Source of the DNA: Actinomycetales bacterium
GTDB taxonomy: Bacteria > Actinomycetota > Actinomycetes > Actinomycetales > Dermatophilaceae
Direction of reading: 5' to 3'
DNA length: 64,000 nucleotides
NCBI GenBank assembly: GCA_002748155.1
Contig: PDRO01000009.1
Coordinates: 1-64,000, forward strand
This document shows positions 54,694 to 63,980 of this stretch, in pieces. The translations under genes and the position numbers were made by a program. The notes below the pieces were generated by a model that was not told where the DNA came from, ran no database searches, and saw nothing but the letters and a program-made list of their open reading frames with translations. Positions within the stretch are counted from its first letter, which is position 1. The number at the start of each line of letters is the position of its first letter.

Positions 54694-55979
54694 GGCCACC
54701 GGATCCACGCCGGCTCGCCAGGTTGGGCTGGGGCGTTGCGGATCAGGGTATCTCCAGTCTGGAGAACTTCGCCCTGGGGATCTTCGTCGCACGGAGCTTT
54801 GGCGCCGAGAATCTCGGTATCTTCGGCCTAGTCCTGCTGATCTATGCCGTGGTCACCAATGTCTCGCGAGGGCTATCCACCGACCCTTTAGTGGTCCGAT
54901 TCAGCGACGTCGGGCGGGATCGATGGGTGCCGGCGTCGAGGTCTGCCCTGGCGACCGCCCTCGGCGTGGGTATCCTCGCCGGGGCACTGTGCGTGCTGGC
55001 GGGGTCAGCCATCAGATCGCAAGGGGGCGGCGGTCCCCATCCGCTGGCCGATGCATTCATATGCCTCGGGTTTGTCTTGCCTGGTTTGACCTTCCAGGAC
55101 GCGTGGCGCTTCGTGTTTTTCAGCAATGGTGATGGTCGCAACGCTTTTCTCAACGATCTTACGTGGACTGTCTTGCTGCTCTGCTTGCTGCTGATTCCCG
55201 CGATGCGAGTAGACGTTGCGCGCACGGTCTTGGCGTTCGGGTTGTCCGCGTTCTTGGCGGCGCTTATCGGCGTAGCTACCGCTCGGTTCGGGCCTGACAT
55301 CGCTGGAGTGAAGAACTGGTTGGTCGCCAACCGTGACATTGGTCCGCGGTTCGTCATAGACAATGTCACTCTCGGTGCTGGGGGTCAGATACGTTCAGCG
55401 GTCTTGGCTCCTACTGCTGGGGTCGCAGCCGTCGGACAAGTCAGAGGCGCCGAGATGCTCGTCGGACCGGTGATTACCGTTGTCATGGGCATTGGGCAGG
55501 TGGCTGTTCCCGAGGCGGTGCGTGCTCGGCAGGAGAGCCTGCTGGCTATGCGTCGGCTCTGTTTGGCCCTCAGTGGTGGTTTGGCAGTCTTGTCATTGCT
55601 CTGGGGTGCCGTTTTGCTTCTCGTCTTCCCCTTGGGGGTGGGGGAGCTACTGCTCGGGGACGTGTGGCCGGTCACTCAACCGTTGCTGCCTGCAATGGTT
55701 CTCGGTGTCACTCTCGCGTGCCTGTGGATCGGGGCCGGCGCGGGTCTGCGGGCGATGGGTCGGGCGGATCTGTCGATGCGGACCCAGATGATCTCAGCGC
55801 TGCTGCAGGTCGTCTGTGGTGGGGGAGGAGCCCTGCTTGCGGGTGCGCATGGAGCGGTCTGGGGTGCCGTGGTCGCTAGCAGCATCAGCTCGACCCTGTG
55901 GTGGTGGACGGTGCTGCACATCGTGCGTGTTACTGCGGCTGCGGATATAGGGCAGGCTGAGAACCGTGAGCCGAGCTGA
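54690..55979 (+). CDS. Wzx-like polysaccharide flippase
   Basis: This is a 429-residue membrane protein with about 12-13 predicted helices in the MOP/MATE superfamily. The opening GVADQGISSLENFALGIFVARSFGAENLGIFGLVLLIY matches the flippase start, and WRFVFFSNGDGRNAFLNDL and GQVRGAEMLVGPVITVVMGIGQVAVPEAVRAR are typical loop/helix borders. It should turn the lipid-linked repeat unit across the membrane for the Wzy-like polymerase. ATG at 54690 overlaps the glycosyltransferase stop. It ends the run of overlapping genes from 43.6 kb. Confidence 0.87.
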   Translation: MRPPDPRRLARLGWGVADQGISSLENFALGIFVARSFGAENLGIFGLVLLIYAVVTNVSRGLSTDPLVVRFSDVGRDRWVPASRSALATALGVGILAGALCVLAGSAIRSQGGGGPHPLADAFICLGFVLPGLTFQDAWRFVFFSNGDGRNAFLNDLTWTVLLLCLLLIPAMRVDVARTVLAFGLSAFLAALIGVATARFGPDIAGVKNWLVANRDIGPRFVIDNVTLGAGGQIRSAVLAPTAGVAAVGQVRGAEMLVGPVITVVMGIGQVAVPEAVRARQESLLAMRRLCLALSGGLAVLSLLWGAVLLLVFPLGVGELLLGDVWPVTQPLLPAMVLGVTLACLWIGAGAGLRAMGRADLSMRTQMISALLQVVCGGGGALLAGAHGAVWGAVVASSISSTLWWWTVLHIVRVTAAADIGQAENREPS

Positions 55980-56296
55980 AGGTGTCCGTCTTTCCGGCTT
56001 CCCGGTGCTGCCAAGCGCACTAGACGGTAGCATGCATTGTGGGGACGAAAGGTGGTGCGGATTCATGCCGTCGCGAGCCGCTCCTGAGATCAGCTCACCG
56101 CGCGTCAGTCAGATAGTCTCCGCCAGACGTTGCGATCGGCACCGCCCCTGCCGGGAGGCTCGGCGCGGTCGGATCGCGGTCTTGTGTCGACTGCTGTCAT
56201 GGGCACCGTCATGCCATGGTGGTGCGATGTGCCTTCCGGCCTTACGCTTCTGTCGAAACGCATAATGGATCCAGATCCTCCGACCTTAGAATTGGA
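55980..56296 (+). other. Intergenic region before the last glycosyltransferase
   Basis: There is no supported gene in these 317 bases. Short open frames are present but lack ribosome sites. The gap suggests that the following glycosyltransferase has its own promoter; no hexamer pair stood out. Confidence 0.4.
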
Positions 56297-57280
56297 ATGG
56301 CGATGTCGAGTGCTGATGTGAATCCGGACCTGGCTTTGTCGAGCCTGGTAAAGGGTAGTGATCTTGTCGTTGCAACTGGGGTCGCAGGGTATCCAACCCA
56401 GGGGCCGGCCCCCAAGGTGAGCGTCGGATTACCCGTCTATAATGGAGAGGAATACCTGGCTGGGTCACTCGAGTCATTGTTGGCACAGACCTTCACGGAC
56501 TTCGAAATCGTGATCTCAGACAACGCCTCTACAGACTCGACACTGGCGATCTGCGTTGAGTACGCCGAACGGGACCCGCGGATCAGGGTTGCGCAAATGT
56601 CTCACAACATTGGTGCATCTGGGAATCATGCGTACGTTTTTGCTCAAGCTCGGGGTGAGTACTTCAAATGGGCCTCTCATGACGATCTTTACTCACCCGA
56701 ACTTCTTGGGTCTTGCTTGGAGGCGCTGGAAGCTCATCCCGAAGCTATCCTGGCTCACTGCAAAGACGGTACGGTCGACAGCGATGGCAAGATCCTGGAC
56801 GCCGAGTCGCCCTATCTGCTCGATTCGTGGACGCCCGATCCGGTGGCCAGGTTCCGAAGTCTGCTCTACGCGCCGGGCGGCAACGATTTCTATGGTCTGA
56901 TGCGTACGGCGCAATTGCGTAAGGTTCCTCCGTTTGGTTCATACCACAACTCGGATCGAACGTTTATGGCGGAGCTTTCCCTCATGGGCCCGTTTTTTCA
57001 TGTGCCTCACGTTCTTTACTACCGACGTGAACACCCAGGGCGAGCTACCTACGCTGGTAGTGCGCGGGATCGCTCAGTTGTATTGGACCCTCGGCGTGCC
57101 AACCGGTTGAGGCATCCACTACCACGGATCTATGCAGAGTACGTCCTTGGGTTCGTCGGCGCGATCGAGCGGGCGCCGCTTGACGCTGCCGTCAAGGCAC
57201 GGTTATTTGTTGAACTCGGAGAGTGGTTCGGTCGGGCTGCCTTTCGCGGCGTGACCTCGAAATTGCGTAGGAACTCGTGA
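56297..57280 (+). CDS. Glycosyltransferase family 2
   Basis: The 327-residue GT-A enzyme shows VSVGLPVYNGEEYLAGSLESLL, DFEIVISDNASTDSTLAI (nucleotide-binding Asp), HNIGASGNHAYVFAQARGEYFKWASHDDLYSPELL (metal-binding Asp-Asp in place of DxD) and LMRTAQLRKVPPFGSYHNSDRTFMAEL. This pattern is common in actinobacterial GT2 rhamnosyl-like or general transferases. ATG at 56297 gives a 43-residue lead before the fold; ATG 56303 is close. It is separated by 317 bp from the flippase gene, converges on the secreted beta-helix gene, and shares a two-way terminator with it. Confidence 0.88.
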   Translation: MAMSSADVNPDLALSSLVKGSDLVVATGVAGYPTQGPAPKVSVGLPVYNGEEYLAGSLESLLAQTFTDFEIVISDNASTDSTLAICVEYAERDPRIRVAQMSHNIGASGNHAYVFAQARGEYFKWASHDDLYSPELLGSCLEALEAHPEAILAHCKDGTVDSDGKILDAESPYLLDSWTPDPVARFRSLLYAPGGNDFYGLMRTAQLRKVPPFGSYHNSDRTFMAELSLMGPFFHVPHVLYYRREHPGRATYAGSARDRSVVLDPRRANRLRHPLPRIYAEYVLGFVGAIERAPLDAAVKARLFVELGEWFGRAAFRGVTSKLRRNS

Positions 57281-57345
57281 GGTAAAGCGATCCGAGCCAA
57301 CCCGGCCTATCCGCGCGAGTCGACCCGGGCTTGTCTGAAGCAACC

Positions 57346-57390
57346 GAGAGCCCGGCCCGCCACGCGGTGAACGTGGCAGACCGGGCTCTC
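57346..57390. terminator. Compound bidirectional terminator hairpin
   Basis: An outer 10-bp perfect stem (GAGAGCCCGG at 57346-57355 with CCGGGCTCTC at 57381-57390) encloses an inner 6-bp stem (GCCACG 57359-57364 with CGTGGC 57372-57377). It sits between convergent stop codons and should end transcripts from both sides. Confidence 0.85.
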
Positions 57391-57416
57391 AGCTGAGATA
57401 GTGCAAGGCGAGATCG

Positions 57417-59753
57417 TCAGTTTAGGGTGCTGTTCGCGTCCTGGTTGTACGGGGCGCTCCGCCACTGCGACCAGGTGACTTCGTCGCCGAGCTGGTGGAT
57501 CATGAACCGCCACGGTCCGCTGTAGGTGTTGTTTTCCCACCGGTTGTTCTGGTTGAACGTGATTGCGTCGTTGACCACATCGCCCTTCCACGGTGACCAG
57601 GACGGGTAGCTACCCCAGTTCGAGAAGAGCCCATTGATGCCACATAGCTCGTTGTTGGCACAGCCGTCTCCCACTGCTTCCGGGTTGAATTTGAAGGTGT
57701 TGTCGTGAACGTGCACGTTCTGAGTCTTCCACCGGCAATCGTCGGAGTAATCCGTAGTGGCCATGAGTGATTCTTCGGAGCAGTGCGAGAGCGTAACATC
57801 GTCATTGACGAGGGTGGAGTAGCCAGTGCTGCTGTTGGCCGGTGATCCGGCGAAACGATCCGGATTCTCCCATGCGACGATCCCGCCCCAGTTGTCCTCG
57901 AATACATTACCAGTGATATCGATGACGCCCCGGTGTGGGCCCGGAGCCCGAGTGTCACCGCCCGATTCTGAAAGGTAGATAGCTGGGGTTGGGAATCCAT
58001 CTGTAGAACGACCCTTAGTTATCCCATTGCGAACGAAGGTGTTGTTCCTTATAGCGGCGTTGTAGCTGATTTCGTAGAAAATGGCCTCGTCATCGTTGGC
58101 GGCGAAGTGGTTATTCTCGAAAGTGAACCCGGTGTTGTTCGTGTCGGCCCATAGGCCAGCGCCCTTGTTTCGATGGACGTTGTTCCCCACGATCTCGGCG
58201 TTCTCGACTTCCCAGAACTTTGCCCCGCCCGAGCAGCCACATCCCGGAATCCTGGTTTCCCAGTCGTCAGTATTGTTGTCGGTGATCTCGTTCCGGAGAA
58301 CCTTAACGTTGCGCACGCCGTCTACTCGGTACGCGCTTATACCATATTGGCCGTTGCTCGCTATGCAACTGTCGGCGATCACGTTGTCGTTTCCGAGGAA
58401 TACGCCTGCGCCGGAATTATCTGAAACCGTTAGATGGTGCATGTTCCAGCCCTGGGCCGCGTCGTGGTTAACGACACCTTCTTGGCCAGTCGAGCCGGGC
58501 CATCCGAAGTTGCGGATCGTGAGGAATGAGATCGTGACATTCTTGCCGTCTCCGACGAACGCGTATTGAGCCTTGTGGCCGCCGTCAATAATGGCGCCGG
58601 GCCCTCCAATGAAGACCATGTCATCTTTTGGCCGAACATTCGCGTACTGCCCCGACGACAATGAGTGGACGCCGGGAGCAAGCCAGAAAGTTGTACCCGC
58701 CGGGGCGGCGTTGGTGACGTCCAAGAGGTCTTGTTCAGGCTGGACTACGACGGCACCGGCTGGGGGGGTCGCAGGGCCATCCAGGTCGGAAGTGCCGCAC
58801 ACGAGGAGTCCTGAGGTCGGTGCTTCGCCTACTGGGGCCGGGTCTGGTGTGGGTGTCGGCTCTGGGGAAGGTGTGGGGGTTGGTGTCGGCTCGGGTGTGG
58901 GGGTTGGTGTGGGTTTGGGGTCTGGGGTGGGTGTGGGGTCTGGCGTGGGTGTGGGGTCTGGCGTGGGTGCGGGCGTCGGTGGCGGTGCATCTGAGGCCAC
59001 GCCGAATCGGATGACTACGTCGGCGGATAGCTGGCCACCCCAGGGGCGATCTGCCGACTCCAAGTAGGCAGACATGATCTCTACCGTGCACGACCCTTCA
59101 GGGAGGCGCATTCCTGGGTTCAGGGTCACGGAATTGTCGACTGACGTGACGTGCGTGCCGAAGAAGACGTCGTTGCACGTGAGGCGGAAAGCGGCCTGGG
59201 TCGGCCACACCGGGCGGTCGAAGCTGATCGTCACGAGGTCAACGTCACTTACTCGATCGCCCTCTGCCGGTGACGATGAGGTCATGTGCAGTTCCGAAGG
59301 AACTGGCGCTAGTGGATCGTTGTTGACCGTGGTGAAGCTAACTTGGGCGTCCTGTCCCAGACGTGCGCCAGTCCATTCGCTCATGACTCCCCAAGCGCGA
59401 AGACTGACAGTGCAGGTTTGACCCTTCGTGAGGTCGCTGGTGCTCGACACCGTGACAGCGTTCGTTCCCGAACCGCGGACCACTGCGGGAAAGCTGGTGT
59501 CGGCGCAGGTGATGTCAGCAGCTGTCGGCGAGACGGTGACCGGGGTGTTGAAGAAGAAAGTCGTTGCCTGATCCACTGGCATGTGGGTTGCGCCAACGTC
59601 AGGAGCCGTGGAGACGAGCCAGACCGCTTCCGGTGAGGAGTAGCTTCGCGCAGGGAGTGCGGATGCCAGCATGAGCCCAACGGTGAGAATGGACGCGAGG
59701 CCGATCCGATTGCCTAACCGTCGACGACGCGGGGTGAGTTGTTTTGGCTGCAT
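57417..59753 (-). CDS. Secreted Ig-like / right-handed beta-helix protein
   Basis: The 778-residue protein starts at ATG 59753 with a basic stretch (RRRRLGNR), a hydrophobic core (IGLASILTVGLMLASALPA) and a likely signal-peptidase site near ARS-YS. Two Ig-like domains follow (about 45-150 and 160-265; each has an SxPxxGxxxxxVD start and a paired Cys set), then a Pro/Thr/Asp repeat linker (about 270-325). The parallel beta-helix domain (about 340-720) is rich in Asn ladders such as NNHFAAN, NNTFVRN and GNVFEDNWGG, as in pectate-lyase-like and PL6/NosD folds. No sortase motif is seen at the end. It may cleave, epimerise or bind the exported polymer whose genes lie next to it; the catalytic residues cannot be fixed by eye. 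Confidence 0.85.
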   Translation of the reverse strand: MQPKQLTPRRRRLGNRIGLASILTVGLMLASALPARSYSSPEAVWLVSTAPDVGATHMPVDQATTFFFNTPVTVSPTAADITCADTSFPAVVRGSGTNAVTVSSTSDLTKGQTCTVSLRAWGVMSEWTGARLGQDAQVSFTTVNNDPLAPVPSELHMTSSSPAEGDRVSDVDLVTISFDRPVWPTQAAFRLTCNDVFFGTHVTSVDNSVTLNPGMRLPEGSCTVEIMSAYLESADRPWGGQLSADVVIRFGVASDAPPPTPAPTPDPTPTPDPTPTPDPKPTPTPTPEPTPTPTPSPEPTPTPDPAPVGEAPTSGLLVCGTSDLDGPATPPAGAVVVQPEQDLLDVTNAAPAGTTFWLAPGVHSLSSGQYANVRPKDDMVFIGGPGAIIDGGHKAQYAFVGDGKNVTISFLTIRNFGWPGSTGQEGVVNHDAAQGWNMHHLTVSDNSGAGVFLGNDNVIADSCIASNGQYGISAYRVDGVRNVKVLRNEITDNNTDDWETRIPGCGCSGGAKFWEVENAEIVGNNVHRNKGAGLWADTNNTGFTFENNHFAANDDEAIFYEISYNAAIRNNTFVRNGITKGRSTDGFPTPAIYLSESGGDTRAPGPHRGVIDITGNVFEDNWGGIVAWENPDRFAGSPANSSTGYSTLVNDDVTLSHCSEESLMATTDYSDDCRWKTQNVHVHDNTFKFNPEAVGDGCANNELCGINGLFSNWGSYPSWSPWKGDVVNDAITFNQNNRWENNTYSGPWRFMIHQLGDEVTWSQWRSAPYNQDANSTLN
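58846..58986. repeat. Pro/Thr linker minisatellite in the beta-helix gene
   Basis: A G/T-rich 18-bp-based repeat on the plus strand (units like GGGTCTGGCGTGGGTGTG) encodes on the minus strand PTPDPT-type hexapeptides. The run spans about 47 residues and forms the linker between the Ig-like and beta-helix parts. Repeat copies near 58920-58970 are almost identical. Confidence 0.75.
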
Positions 59754-60198
59754 AACAGGCTCTCGACCTTTCGCTTCGTACCCGCTTCCGGACGTGGCCC
59801 GCACCTGGCTAGATGTGTCCAGAAGGGGGTGGACCGCCGACACGGTAAGAGGCCCATGCCGTTGAAGTGACCTGCGCTAGCGCTGGGACTTTACCATACT
59901 GTGATCTGAGGTGGGCTGATCGAGGCACTCTGCTCGGTCAAGCCCTCCACGGGAGGTTGGTGCGCGCTTACCCCCTGGGCGAGGTTCGCACTGCGAGTCT
60001 GCCGGTGGTCGTGCTCGAACTCAAGTGGTGGCGGAACGCTGATGTAGGAGCGACGTGCTTGGTTGCTCCATGTGGCCCTCGGGGCGTGTGCGTGGGCGAC
60101 CCGAGCTAGAGTCTCGGATCAGCGGCCGGGCTCACGGGTTTGGCCGCTCGCTTCGCAGCAAACAGTCACACTGACTCTAAAGGCGCAGGAGGAAACCC
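59754..60198. other. Divergent intergenic region between beta-helix gene and mfd
   Basis: There is no supported gene in these 445 bases. A 7-bp hairpin AGCGGCC (60121-60127) with GGCCGCT (60142-60148) lies in the mfd leader, and an AGGAGGAA ribosome site begins near 60187. Promoters for both genes must lie here but were not resolved. Confidence 0.5.
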
Positions 60199-63100
60199 AT
60201 GCCCGCGCCCCGCATGATCCTCGACCTCACCAGGCTTCCCGACGCCGATCCTGTCCACCTCGAGGTCGCCCCGGGGGCCAGGCCGTTCGTGTTGAGCCGG
60301 GCCCCGGTTGACGGGGTTTTGCTTGTCGTCACCGCCACCTCCAGGGAAGCCGAGAGCCTGGCTGCGGCACTCGGCTGGGTGGTTGACCCGGGTGTCGTTT
60401 CGGTCTTCCCCAGCTGGGAGACCCTGCCGCACGAGCGGCTCAGCCCCCGCTCGGATACCGTCGGTCGTCGGTTGGGAGTGCTGCGCCGTCTTGCCCATCC
60501 TGATGCCGCCGACCCGGCTCATGGTCCGCTGCGGTTCGTCGTCGCGCCCATACGTTCGGTGCTCCAGCCATTGGCGCGGCGTCTCGCAGACCTGGCACCC
60601 GTCTCACTCAAGACGGGAGACGAGCACAACCTCGAGGACGTCGTCGAGGCGCTCGTGGCAGCGGCATACACCCGGACCGATCTGGTCGAGCGGCGCGGGG
60701 ACTTCGCGGTGCGTGGGGGCATTGTCGATGTCTTCCCGCCGACGGAGGAACACCCGGTCCGGGTCGAGTTCTGGGGTGACACGATCGAGGAGGTGCGCTG
60801 GTTCCGAGTAGGTGACCAACGCAGTCTGGAAGTCGCTGAGCACGGGCTGTGGGCGCCGCCTTGTCGTGAACTCCTGCTTACCCCACAGGTGCGTCAGCGA
60901 GCTGCTGACCTGGTCGATCAGCTACCCGGGGTGGCGGACTTGCTGACCAAAGTCTCGCAGGGCATCGCGGTCGACGGGATGGAATCGTTGCTACCGGCGC
61001 TCGTCGACGGCATGGAAACCCTCCTCGACGTTCTTCCCGACGCTTCACGGATGGTTGTTGTCGAGCCTGAACGGGTGCGCCTGCGGGCCCACGACTTGGC
61101 CGCCACGAGCGAGGAGTTCCTCGACGCGAGTTGGACGAACGCGGCCGCCGGTAGTGCCGTGCCGGTCGACTTGCGGGCCGTGCTGGGGAAAGCCTCCTAC
61201 CTCACTCTCGCTGACCTGCGCGCGCGGGCATCCGCGACGGGTATGCCGTGGTGGACGGTCTCGGGGTTCGCCGTTGACGACGAATTGATCGAGCAGGACG
61301 ACGACGGGGCGGTGCGGGTGAGAACCGGCACGACCGAGACCCCGTCGTACCGCGGAGACACCGACAAGGCGGTCGCCGACCTGCGTCAGTGGGTCTGCCA
61401 GGGTTGGCGAGTACTCATCGTCACCGACGGAGCCGGATTGGCGCGCCGGGTCGTCGAGGTGTTGGCCGAGCACGACGTGCCGGCCCGGCTAGCGGGGCCG
61501 CGGGATGAGCCCACTGCCGGGTTGGTCCTGGTCGCGACGGGTCCGCTGGGACGTGGCTTCCAGCACCCGGACAGCAAGCTCGTCGTGGTCACCGAGGAAG
61601 ACCTCACCGGCCAGGTCAGCTCGAGCGGCTCGACCCGCGACATGCGCCGGATGCCGTCCAAGCGCCGAGCCCAGATCGATCCACTGCAACTGCGTCCAGG
61701 GGACTACGTCGTTCACGAACAGCACGGCGTCGCCCGTTTCGTCGAGATGACCCAGCGCACGGTCGGTGGAGCCACCCGCGAGTACCTTGTCTTGGAATAC
61801 GCCCCGAGCAAGCGGGGCCACCCGGGGGACCGGCTCTACGTGCCCACCGATCAGCTCGACCAGGTCACCAAATACGTCGGGGGAGAAGCACCAACTCTCA
61901 ACAAACTTGGTGGATCGGACTGGCAGCAGACCAAGGCCCGTGCGCGCAAGCACGTCAAACAGATCGCGGCCAACCTGATCCGGCTGTACTCGGCACGCAT
62001 GGCCACCACCGGGCACGCGTTCGGCCCGGACACGCCATGGCAGCGGGAGCTGGAGGACTCTTTCGCCTACGTCGAGACCCCGGATCAACTCTCCAGCATC
62101 GACGAAGTCAAGGCCGACATGGAGCGCGAAGTCCCCATGGACCGGCTCGTCTGCGGTGATGTCGGATACGGCAAGACCGAGATCGCGGTGCGGGCCGCCT
62201 TCAAGGCTGTCCAGGACGGCAAGCAAGTGGCCGTGCTCGTGCCGACGACGCTTCTGGTCCAGCAGCACCTGCAGACTTTCACCGAGCGCTACGGCCCCTT
62301 CCCAGTCGTCGTCAAGGCGCTTTCCCGTTTCCAGACCGACGCCGAAGCGACTGCGGTCGTCGCCGGGCTCGCCGACGGCAGCATCGACGTCGTCATCGGC
62401 ACCCACCGGCTGCTCACCGAGAAGGTGCGTTTCAAGGACCTGGGCCTGGTCGTCGTTGACGAGGAGCAGCGTTTCGGGGTCGAGCACAAGGAACGGCTCA
62501 AGGCGATTCGCACTGCCGTCGACGTGCTCGCGATGTCGGCGACGCCGATCCCCCGGACCCTCGAGATGGCGATCACCGGCATTCGCGAGATGTCAACCCT
62601 GGCGACACCGCCCGAAGAGCGGCACCCGGTGCTCACCTTCGTCGGCCCCTACAACGAGCGGCAGATCTCTGCGGCGATCCGCCGGGAGCTGCTTCGTGAC
62701 GGGCAGGTCTTTTACGTGCACAACCGGGTCCAATCGATCGAGAAGGCCGCTGCACGATTGCGTGACCTGGTGCCCGAAGCCCGGATCGCCACCGCTCACG
62801 GGCAGATGAGCGAAGGCCGACTCGAGCAGTGTGTGATCGACTTCTGGGAGAAACGACTCGACGTGCTCGTCTGCACGACCATCGTCGAAAACGGCTTGGA
62901 CATCTCCAACGCGAACACCCTCGTCGTCGAGCGGGCCGACCTGCTTGGGCTTTCCCAGTTGTACCAACTGCGGGGCCGGGTCGGCCGGGGCCGTGATCGG
63001 GCCTACTCCTACTTCCTCTACCCACCGGAGCGTCCGCTCACCGAGACCGCCCACGACCGGTTACAGACCATCGCCAGTCACACCGACCTTGGGGCCGGAA

Positions 63101-63774
63101 TGCAGGTCGCCATGAAGGATCTCGAGATCCGTGGCGCCGGCAACCTGCTCGGTGGCGAACAGTCCGGCCATATCGAAGGGGTCGGCTTCGACCTGTATGT
63201 GCGCCTCGTCGGCGAAGCGGTCGCGGCATACAAGGGAGAAGACGTTTGCGCTCCGGTGGAGGTGAAGATCGAGCTCCCGGTCGATGCCCACCTGCCGCAC
63301 GACTACGTCCCCGGCGGCCGTTACCCCGCCGATGTCGGGGAGCGTCTGCGGCTGGAGGCATACAAGAAGCTGGCCTCAGTGCCCGACGAGCCCTCGCTGG
63401 AGGCCATTGCCCAGGAGCTGGGGGACCGCTACGGGCCGCCACCCGAGCCGGTGTCCAACCTGATCGAAGTCGCGAGACTGCGCACCGTCGCGCGGGTTGC
63501 GGGGCTGACCGATATCAGTGCACAGGGCAAGTTCGTGAGATTCGGCCCAGTGGAGCGCCTCCCCGACAGCCGGCGGATGCGGCTCAGCCGGCTCTATCCG
63601 GGCGCGGTCGTCAAGGACCAGTTGCACCATCTGCTCGTCCCGATGCCGACGACGGCCCGGATCGGCGGCCGACCACTGCGGGACACGGCCATTCTGCGCT
63701 GGGCCGCCGACGTCATCCGCGCCGTCCTCGATGACAGTGTCAGTGATGCCGCCCGCGTGGCGACGACCGACTAG
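60199..63774 (+). CDS. mfd: Transcription-repair coupling factor Mfd
   Basis: Mfd removes stalled RNA polymerase and recruits UvrA to damaged template strands. The 1191-residue protein has the UvrB-like N-terminal region (VFPSWETLPHERLSPRSDTVGRR, VERRGDFAVRGGIVDVFPP), the RNA-polymerase interaction domain (LRPGDYVVHEQHGVARF, YLVLEYA, DRLYVPTDQLDQVTKYVG), and the RecG-like motor. The motor has Walker A GDVGYGKTE (K659), PTTLLVQQH, the DEEQ box in VVVDEEQRFGVEHKE, SATPIPRTL, the TRG motif region and QLRGRVGRGR. The C-terminal UvrA-binding domain follows. The N-terminus is some tens of residues shorter than in many homologues. ATG at 60199 has an AGGAGGAA site. It is not related to the polysaccharide locus. 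Confidence 0.97.
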   Translation: MPAPRMILDLTRLPDADPVHLEVAPGARPFVLSRAPVDGVLLVVTATSREAESLAAALGWVVDPGVVSVFPSWETLPHERLSPRSDTVGRRLGVLRRLAHPDAADPAHGPLRFVVAPIRSVLQPLARRLADLAPVSLKTGDEHNLEDVVEALVAAAYTRTDLVERRGDFAVRGGIVDVFPPTEEHPVRVEFWGDTIEEVRWFRVGDQRSLEVAEHGLWAPPCRELLLTPQVRQRAADLVDQLPGVADLLTKVSQGIAVDGMESLLPALVDGMETLLDVLPDASRMVVVEPERVRLRAHDLAATSEEFLDASWTNAAAGSAVPVDLRAVLGKASYLTLADLRARASATGMPWWTVSGFAVDDELIEQDDDGAVRVRTGTTETPSYRGDTDKAVADLRQWVCQGWRVLIVTDGAGLARRVVEVLAEHDVPARLAGPRDEPTAGLVLVATGPLGRGFQHPDSKLVVVTEEDLTGQVSSSGSTRDMRRMPSKRRAQIDPLQLRPGDYVVHEQHGVARFVEMTQRTVGGATREYLVLEYAPSKRGHPGDRLYVPTDQLDQVTKYVGGEAPTLNKLGGSDWQQTKARARKHVKQIAANLIRLYSARMATTGHAFGPDTPWQRELEDSFAYVETPDQLSSIDEVKADMEREVPMDRLVCGDVGYGKTEIAVRAAFKAVQDGKQVAVLVPTTLLVQQHLQTFTERYGPFPVVVKALSRFQTDAEATAVVAGLADGSIDVVIGTHRLLTEKVRFKDLGLVVVDEEQRFGVEHKERLKAIRTAVDVLAMSATPIPRTLEMAITGIREMSTLATPPEERHPVLTFVGPYNERQISAAIRRELLRDGQVFYVHNRVQSIEKAAARLRDLVPEARIATAHGQMSEGRLEQCVIDFWEKRLDVLVCTTIVENGLDISNANTLVVERADLLGLSQLYQLRGRVGRGRDRAYSYFLYPPERPLTETAHDRLQTIASHTDLGAGMQVAMKDLEIRGAGNLLGGEQSGHIEGVGFDLYVRLVGEAVAAYKGEDVCAPVEVKIELPVDAHLPHDYVPGGRYPADVGERLRLEAYKKLASVPDEPSLEAIAQELGDRYGPPPEPVSNLIEVARLRTVARVAGLTDISAQGKFVRFGPVERLPDSRRMRLSRLYPGAVVKDQLHHLLVPMPTTARIGGRPLRDTAILRWAADVIRAVLDDSVSDAARVATTD

Positions 63775-63911
63775 GCTCGCGGCGCCGCCGGTCGTGCTGG
63801 AGCTCCCGTGACGGTCGACGGCTGTTGGCGAGCCAGGGTCGCCGCCCTCGAACCCGGTCGCAACGAATCAGCCCAGAACGTTGACCACCAATGACAGCAT
63901 TGATTGGGTAT

Positions 63912-63980
63912 GCCCCGAGCGAGCGGGGGCGGTATCCCCGTGAGGCGGGTGAGCGAGTAGTAGTCGCTACGAGACGTCGT
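63912..63980. other. Run of short hairpins downstream of mfd
   Basis: GCCCC (63912-63916) can pair with GGGGC (63926-63930), while the same G-run can instead pair with CCCC at 63936-63939, so the two stems exclude each other. AGCGA...TCGCT (63952-63968) and ACGA-GACG-TCGT (63969-63980) follow directly. The segment could be the mfd terminator region or a structured leader of a gene beyond the right edge. No known RNA family was recognised. Confidence 0.3.

Larger units (their letters stand above)
1621..63231. repeat. Dispersed octamer CGGCATAC / GTATGCCG
   Basis: Copies read by eye as CGGCATAC start at 2427, 2928, 4647, 10410, 11372, 12451, 15360, 16282, 24189, 25109, 26048, 26645, 34449, 42447, 50731, 54002, 60662 and 63224. 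Copies as GTATGCCG start at 1621, 5285, 5309, 10628, 12080, 13029, 15694, 18575, 19202, 19632, 24789, 26999, 32115 and 61241. That is 32 copies against roughly 2-3 expected for this composition (rough arithmetic). Copies fall in different reading frames and bring in codons otherwise rare here (GCA, TAT, ATA), which argues for a nucleotide-level signal. None lies in the ABC-transporter island or within aceB/aceA, and only four lie in 32.5-59.8 kb. Function unknown. Confidence 0.6.
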
